Part shown: positions 59,646 to 64,000 of the stretch, in pieces
Layout: every line of letters starts with the position of its first letter
Numbering within the stretch: position 1 is the first letter of the stretch
Assembly: GCA_020633315.1 (NCBI GenBank)
Contig: JACKDV010000016.1
Span: forward strand, 133,236 to 197,235
Length of the DNA: 64,000 nucleotides
Direction of reading: 5' to 3'
Origin: Myxococcales bacterium
Lineage (GTDB): Bacteria; Myxococcota_A; Polyangia; Nannocystales; Nannocystaceae
Translations under genes and position numbers: made by a program
The notes under the pieces: model-generated
Databases searched by the model: none
What the model saw: only the letters and a program-made list of their open reading frames with translations
What the model was told of the DNA's origin: nothing

Positions 59646-61238
59646 ATGCGGGTGTTGATCGTCGACGACGAGGTCAACGTTCGCTTTGCGATCGAGCGTC
59701 GATTGCGCAAGGGCGGGATGGAGACCGACTCTGCGAGCACGGTTCGTCATGCGATCGACCGGCTGCGGGCCGAGCCCTACGACGTCGTCTTGTGTGACCT
59801 GCGCATGCCGGGAGGCAACGGCACCCAGCTATTGCAGTGGCTGGGCAGCTACTCGCCCTCGACGATGATCATCGTCGTCTCGGCCTTCATCACCCCCGAG
59901 TTCCGCAAGACCTACAAGCCCACGGGTCGCCTGCGGATCCTCGAGAAGCCGGTCGACCTCGACGTGCTCATGGGCACTCTCGAGGAGATCGGTCCGCGCA
60001 AGGGCTTCTATGGCAACTCGATCGAGGTCGAGCTGTTCGACTACGTGCAGATGATCGCGCTGTCGGGCCGCGACAAGCTGGTCGAGGTCACCACTCCCGC
60101 GGGCAAGGGGCTCATCTGGTTCGAGCACGGCGACATCGTGCACGTGGAGTACGACCAGTATCGCGGCGAGATGGCGTTCTACCGGCTGCTGGGGGTCAAC
60201 CGCGGCACCTTCAAGGAGATCTTCAACCGCGAGCCGTCCATGCGCACCGTGGTGCGCTCCAGCACCCACCTGCTGATGGAGGCGGCGCGTCGGGCCGACG
60301 AGGGCATCCTCGAGGATGCCCCGCACGAGGACGGCGACGACGAGACCTCGTTCGGCTCGGTGGCCCAGGAGCTCGCGGCCGAGGAGGACCAGGCACAGCC
60401 GCTCGAGGGCGAGGATCCCTTCGCCGAGCCCGAGCCCGAGGCCTTCCCCGAGCCCGAGGCCATCCCCGAGCCGGTCGCGGCCGACGTATCCGAGGGCTTC
60501 GATCTCGCGCTGGGCTTCGAGGAGACCGAGGAGGTCGAGGAGGAGGTTGCCGACGCCACCGAGCTCGACCTCGAGCCCCCGCCTTCGCGCGAGCTCACCT
60601 TCCACAGCAGCAGCCCGGCCGGGCTGCCCGTGGTGGACGACGACGATCTGGTCGATCCCTTCGAGGAGCCCGACGAGGAGGAGATGGAGGCGGTCACCGG
60701 TCGGCACAGCACGCTGCCCCAGCCGCCGCCGCTCCCTCAGTCGCGCCTCCCCAAGCCCAAGCCCAAGGCTCCCGCGCCCGGCGTGCCCGAGGTGGTGCCT
60801 CGCCAGGGCTCGTTCACCGAGGAGGAGAAGGCGGTGCTCGCCGGCCTCTCGGAGGAGCCCCCGCCCTCGCCCGGAGGCGCCGGGCTCATGGGTCACGCCG
60901 CGATGTTCGAGGACCCGGACATGCGGCAGGTGATGCTCGAGCAGTTCTGGCAGTTCGACGGCATCAACGGGGTCGCGATCATCTCCAGCACCGGCAAGGT
61001 CCTCGCCGAGGACATGCGCAACAACAGCGCCCTGGTCACCCTCGCCGGCTTCTACATGCGGGGGGCCGCTCGCATCGCGCGGACCCTGGGCTACAACGTC
61101 TTCGACGGCGTCGTCGCGCGCTCGGTCGCCGGCTCGCAGCTGGTCATGGTCAGCATGGGAGCCGCCTCCGCCGTGCTCTCGGTCGACGCCGGCACCGATC
61201 CCGAGGCGGTCCGCGACGCGGTCATGGGGGTGGAGTGA
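59646..61238 (+). CDS. Response-regulator protein REC-PATAN-Roadblock
   Basis: The 530-residue product has a receiver domain (MRVLIVDDEVNVRFAIERRL; phospho-Asp in VVLCDLRMPGGNG; Lys in LRILEKPVD). A DUF4388/PATAN domain follows (about 125-210; FYGNSIEVELFDYVQMIALSGRDKLVEV, FEHGDIVHVEYDQYRGEMAFYRLL). Next is a long acidic, Pro-rich linker (about 230-400), and last a Roadblock/LC7-like domain (about 420-525; FWQFDGINGVAIISSTGKVLAED, GSQLVMVSMGAASAVLSVDAG). PATAN and Roadblock domains are known in bacterial motility and polarity signalling. Its stop overlaps the next gene by GTGA. Confidence 0.88.
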   Translation: MRVLIVDDEVNVRFAIERRLRKGGMETDSASTVRHAIDRLRAEPYDVVLCDLRMPGGNGTQLLQWLGSYSPSTMIIVVSAFITPEFRKTYKPTGRLRILEKPVDLDVLMGTLEEIGPRKGFYGNSIEVELFDYVQMIALSGRDKLVEVTTPAGKGLIWFEHGDIVHVEYDQYRGEMAFYRLLGVNRGTFKEIFNREPSMRTVVRSSTHLLMEAARRADEGILEDAPHEDGDDETSFGSVAQELAAEEDQAQPLEGEDPFAEPEPEAFPEPEAIPEPVAADVSEGFDLALGFEETEEVEEEVADATELDLEPPPSRELTFHSSSPAGLPVVDDDDLVDPFEEPDEEEMEAVTGRHSTLPQPPPLPQSRLPKPKPKAPAPGVPEVVPRQGSFTEEEKAVLAGLSEEPPPSPGGAGLMGHAAMFEDPDMRQVMLEQFWQFDGINGVAIISSTGKVLAEDMRNNSALVTLAGFYMRGAARIARTLGYNVFDGVVARSVAGSQLVMVSMGAASAVLSVDAGTDPEAVRDAVMGVE

Positions 61239-61930
61239 CCGTCCACGACGCACGCGAGCAGCTGCTCGACCTGCTCGACGAGCTCGGCGCCATCCAGGGA
61301 GTGCGGGGGGCCATCGTCGCCACCAGCGACGGCGCGCTCGCCAGCGGGGCGCGCAGCGGTCTCCCGGCCGCCACCGCCAACGACGTGGCCAAGACCGTGC
61401 GGCGCATGACCGTCGCCTCCGCCACCGTGGGCGTGCCCCTGCAGGAACTGCTCATCAACTTCGGTGCCGCGCGGATGATGGTCGTGCCCTTGCGCGAGGA
61501 CGCCACCGTGGTCGTGCTGCTCGAGCGCGACACCGCGGTCTCGCCCGTCCGCAACCTGCTCAACGCCCAGCTCGCCGAGATCCGCGTGCTGCTCGACGCC
61601 CAGGGCCAGGACGACGCCGAGGTCCACGAGGGCGACGAGGTCGAGGACGAGATCGGTCGGATCATGAAGGGTGAGCTCGGCCCCGTGCTCGATCGCATCG
61701 CCCACCAGTTCGCCATCTACGTGGCGCGGGCCGGCAAGACCCGCGAGACCGCCGGCGAGCTCATGCGCGAGCAGCTTCGCGAGTGGCTGCTGTGCTGCAA
61801 CCCCTCGCCCTACACCCTCCCGCTGCTCATCGACGGCCTGGGCCAGTCCCTCGACGACGCGCCCACGGCTCGCGCCGAGTTCATGGAGGTCGTGCAGAAC
61901 ACCATCCGCAACCTCCCCGCCGAGCGGTAG
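61235..61930 (+). CDS. Roadblock/LC7 domain protein
   Basis: The 231-residue product starts from a GTG overlapping the previous stop (GTGA). A Roadblock/LC7 fold covers about 1-120 (LLDELGAIQGVRGAIVATSDGALAS, GAARMMVVPLREDATVVVLLERD). A second helical half (about 135-225; IGRIMKGELGPVLDRIAHQFAIYVARAGK) has no assigned family. Roadblock proteins regulate Ras-like GTPases such as MglA in myxobacteria, but no such GTPase is encoded in this window, so another partner may exist elsewhere. It is linked to the REC-PATAN-Roadblock gene and a histidine kinase. Confidence 0.85.
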   Translation: MTVHDAREQLLDLLDELGAIQGVRGAIVATSDGALASGARSGLPAATANDVAKTVRRMTVASATVGVPLQELLINFGAARMMVVPLREDATVVVLLERDTAVSPVRNLLNAQLAEIRVLLDAQGQDDAEVHEGDEVEDEIGRIMKGELGPVLDRIAHQFAIYVARAGKTRETAGELMREQLREWLLCCNPSPYTLPLLIDGLGQSLDDAPTARAEFMEVVQNTIRNLPAER

Positions 61931-61936
61931 CCCGCG

Positions 61937-63058
61937 ATGAGCGACAAGGCCTCGTCGGTCGGCTCGGAGGGGGAGCGCACGCTCGTCGATGCCGTCATCT
62001 CCGAGCTGCCCGGCGGCGTGATGGTGATCGATCGCGACGGCAAGGTCGTGCACGCCAATCGGGCCGCGCGGGAGATCCTCGCCGTGGGCCTCGACGAGGG
62101 CGACGCCTCGCCCCTCGCCGGTCGCCTGCTGCACGAGATCCGGGCCCCGCTCGAGGCCATGCGTCACTCCGCGCACAAGGCCGAGATCGTGCTCCCTGCC
62201 GTGATGGTGGGCCGCGGCGCCCGGATCATCGGCTTCTCCAGCCGGGCCCTGCCCGAGACCGGCTCGCTCGTGGTGAGCTTCGCCGACATCACCGATCAGC
62301 GGGCCAAGGAGCGCGAGGACGAGCACCGTCGACGCCTCGCCGACATGGGCAAGGTGGTCTCCTCGGTCGCGCACGAGATCCGCAACCCCGTGTTCGCCAT
62401 CTCCTCGCTCGCGCAGGTGCTGCGGGAGGAGGAGAGCATCGTCGCCGAGGCCGACCTGGTCGGGGTGGTCGACAAGATCCTCGCCGAGACCGGCCGGATC
62501 GGCCGCCTGGTGGAGGACCTGCTCGCCTTCGGTCGCGAGCGGGACCTCGACCTACGGCGCGTGGACGTGGTGCGCGAGATCGAGGAGGCGCTCGCCGATC
62601 TCCGCAAGGTGCTCCCGCCCGTCGACGGCGTGCGCGTGCCCCTGCGCTTGCTCGTCGCGGACTCGCTGCGGGACGACCCCCACTGGATGCTCGACGCCGA
62701 CGCGTTCCGGCAGGTGGTGGTCAACCTCGTGCGCAACGCCTGGAGGGCCGTCGTCTCGCGGGGTCGCCTGTCGAGCGACGGCCTGGTCGAGATTCGGCTG
62801 TCGCACCACCGGGTCAAGGGTGAGGCGTGGCTCGAGGTGGCCGTGCAGGACAACGGCATCGGGATCCCCGCCGAGCTCCGCAAGAAGATCTTCGAGGCGT
62901 TCTACACGCGCGATCCCAAGGGCACCGGCCTGGGCCTCGCCGTCGTGCGTCGTCTCATGCGCCAGATGGGCGGCACGATACGGCTGCACTCCGAGGTGGA
63001 CCGCGGCACGACCTTCGTGGTCCGCCTGCCGCCGCCCGCCAAGGACGGGGGCGAGTAG
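61937..63058 (+). CDS. PAS-domain histidine kinase
   Basis: The 373-residue product starts at the ATG at 61937, only 6 bp after the Roadblock gene stop. A PAS domain (about 18-125; PGGVMVIDRDGKVVHANRAAREIL, ending SFADITDQR) precedes HisKA with the phospho-His146 (HEIRNPV). The ATPase domain has LVRNAW, DNGIGIP and GTGLGLAVV. There is no membrane segment, so it is a soluble sensor. It most likely phosphorylates the receiver of the protein encoded first in this operon. No second receiver protein is nearby. It is the last gene before tRNA-Phe. Confidence 0.9.
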   Translation: MSDKASSVGSEGERTLVDAVISELPGGVMVIDRDGKVVHANRAAREILAVGLDEGDASPLAGRLLHEIRAPLEAMRHSAHKAEIVLPAVMVGRGARIIGFSSRALPETGSLVVSFADITDQRAKEREDEHRRRLADMGKVVSSVAHEIRNPVFAISSLAQVLREEESIVAEADLVGVVDKILAETGRIGRLVEDLLAFGRERDLDLRRVDVVREIEEALADLRKVLPPVDGVRVPLRLLVADSLRDDPHWMLDADAFRQVVVNLVRNAWRAVVSRGRLSSDGLVEIRLSHHRVKGEAWLEVAVQDNGIGIPAELRKKIFEAFYTRDPKGTGLGLAVVRRLMRQMGGTIRLHSEVDRGTTFVVRLPPPAKDGGE

Positions 63059-63154
63059 GCCCCGCTGGGGCCCAGTTGGGGCATGCGCGAGGTGCTTGAC
63101 GGTGGCCGCGGTTGGGGGTAGGAAACGCGCTCCCAACGCTACGAGAGACCTCCT

Positions 63155-63227
<73 letters not shown>

Positions 63228-63233
63228 CACCCT

Positions 63234-63255
63234 AGCGCCGCTTTCGCGGCGCTTT
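63234..63255 (+). terminator. Terminator after tRNA-Phe
   Basis: AGCGCCGC (63234-63241) pairs with GCGGCGCT (63246-63253) around a TTTC loop, followed by a short T-run, 6 bp after the tRNA. Confidence 0.8.
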
Positions 63256-63300
63256 GTGATTGCGGGGTGGGGCTACCGGGCAACCACCGGGCAACAGGAG

Positions 63301-64000
63301 ATGGCGCGCGACTACCTCACTCCCGAGCCATGGCTCAGCGAGGTGCATCGCTTTCTCGCTGCGCGACCTCGCGATGCAGGCAACCCGGAGCACGCGACCG
63401 TCCTCCGTGCCGACCTTGAACGGGCCGGGCTTTGCGATGGGGAGGACGATTGGCTGGTTCTCTCCAACCGTCTCGTGGTCGACCATGCCGTTCACCTTGT
63501 CGACGGCGAAACGCTCCTTCACGTGGCAAGGGCAAGGCAGGTTCGTGTCGCCGTGCAGGAACAACGACACCCCGGAAAGATCGTCTCCGTGCGGCGAATC
63601 GTCGAAGCAACTGGGAGAGCCGAGGGGTACGTGCGGGCCGTGCTCAAGAACATGCTAGAGGGACCAACCCAGCAGATATTCAACGGCGGATGGATCTCGG
63701 AGGACGAGGTTCGTGTGCCTCAGATGAGTGTTGGCGGCTTTGGCCTAGGAGGTCGTCCGTCCTACCCTCGAGCGCCCCTGGTGGGCCTATACGAGCGGGA
63801 TTCAGGAGAGCCGCTGGGTACGGGGGGCACCGCCACGGTGGCGTTGCATAGGCTGAGCCGGGACGTGCTGTTTGCACGGCGGGGGCAGCCCGTTGCGGTG
63901 AAGCTAGTTCGACACGATGGTTTGGTGCATTTGAACGGTGATGCAACCCGCGGTCGAAAGCGGCTCCTGCGGGAATTCGACGTTGGTCGACGTCATCGAT
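63301..64000 (+). CDS. Protein-kinase-like fragment, 3' truncated
   Basis: The frame is open from the ATG at 63301 to the window end, and a GTG 15 codons earlier is a possible start. The first 150 residues have no recognised family. A glycine-loop-like motif LGTGGTATVAL follows, then VAVKLVRHD with a candidate ATP-binding Lys, and a charged helix RKRLLREFDVGRR. These resemble the start of a serine/threonine kinase. Composition is less GC-rich than upstream genes. The kinase core lies outside the window. An AGGAG stretch abuts the ATG with no spacer. Confidence 0.6.
   Translation, partial: MARDYLTPEPWLSEVHRFLAARPRDAGNPEHATVLRADLERAGLCDGEDDWLVLSNRLVVDHAVHLVDGETLLHVARARQVRVAVQEQRHPGKIVSVRRIVEATGRAEGYVRAVLKNMLEGPTQQIFNGGWISEDEVRVPQMSVGGFGLGGRPSYPRAPLVGLYERDSGEPLGTGGTATVALHRLSRDVLFARRGQPVAVKLVRHDGLVHLNGDATRGRKRLLREFDVGRRHR

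Overview
This 64 kb window is very GC-rich and densely coded. It looks like a chromosome segment from a myxobacterium, probably the Nannocystales/Polyangia side of Myxococcota. That placement is inferred from content: about twenty predicted lipoproteins, VCBS/FG-GAP and Cys-rich CGDG-type repeats, TPR-fused serine/threonine kinases, sigma54 activators with receivers, Roadblock proteins and AgmX/PglI-type C-termini. No rRNA or species marker is present.

Layout. (1) 1-4045: a sigma54 response regulator cut by the window edge, a REC-kinase-REC histidine kinase and a hotdog thioesterase. (2) 4067-12958, minus strand: an apparent six-gene operon alternating lamin-tail-domain lipoproteins with thermonuclease-family lipoproteins, then a helix-hairpin-helix outer-membrane barrel and a VCBS lipoprotein. 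This is the most interesting locus. (3) 13165-17915: adenosine deaminase, a Cys-rich CAP-domain lipoprotein, a small unknown and a KstD-like flavoprotein. (4) 18030-24560, minus: tonB-exbD-exbB, truD, a TPR protein, a broken DUF1828-like gene and bamD. (5) 24781-33484: an APC permease, a vWA-like lipoprotein, an FAD oxidoreductase, an RRM protein, a kinase with a DUF3592-like tail and unknown envelope proteins. (6) 33635-42818, minus: a kinase-TPR protein, two tandem paralogous lectin-like lipoproteins with a conserved upstream region, and a VCBS lipoprotein. (7) 42868-48755: exonuclease III, an IS66 remnant, an orphan DNA methyltransferase, an AgmX/PglI-tail lipoprotein, an ECF sigma factor and an AcpH-like protein. 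(8) 48787-58738: further surface lipoproteins, a broken formylglycine-generating-enzyme-like gene, a di-haem peroxidase, a patatin, a DnaQ-like exonuclease and cysE. (9) 58864-63058: a small Fis-type DNA-binding protein divergent from a REC-PATAN-Roadblock / Roadblock / PAS-kinase signalling operon. (10) tRNA-Phe(GAA), its terminator, and a 5' kinase-like fragment running off the right edge.

Recurring themes. Many genes have a TANNNT hexamer 6-20 bases before the start codon. In about a dozen the spacing is 6-9 bases, as expected for leaderless transcription. Operon junctions often overlap (ATGA, TTGA, GTGA, GTGCTGA). Convergent ends carry strong GC-rich hairpins. Two genes (near 23.0 and 51.2 kb) need single-base indels to be read through, so they are either recent pseudogenes or local sequence errors.
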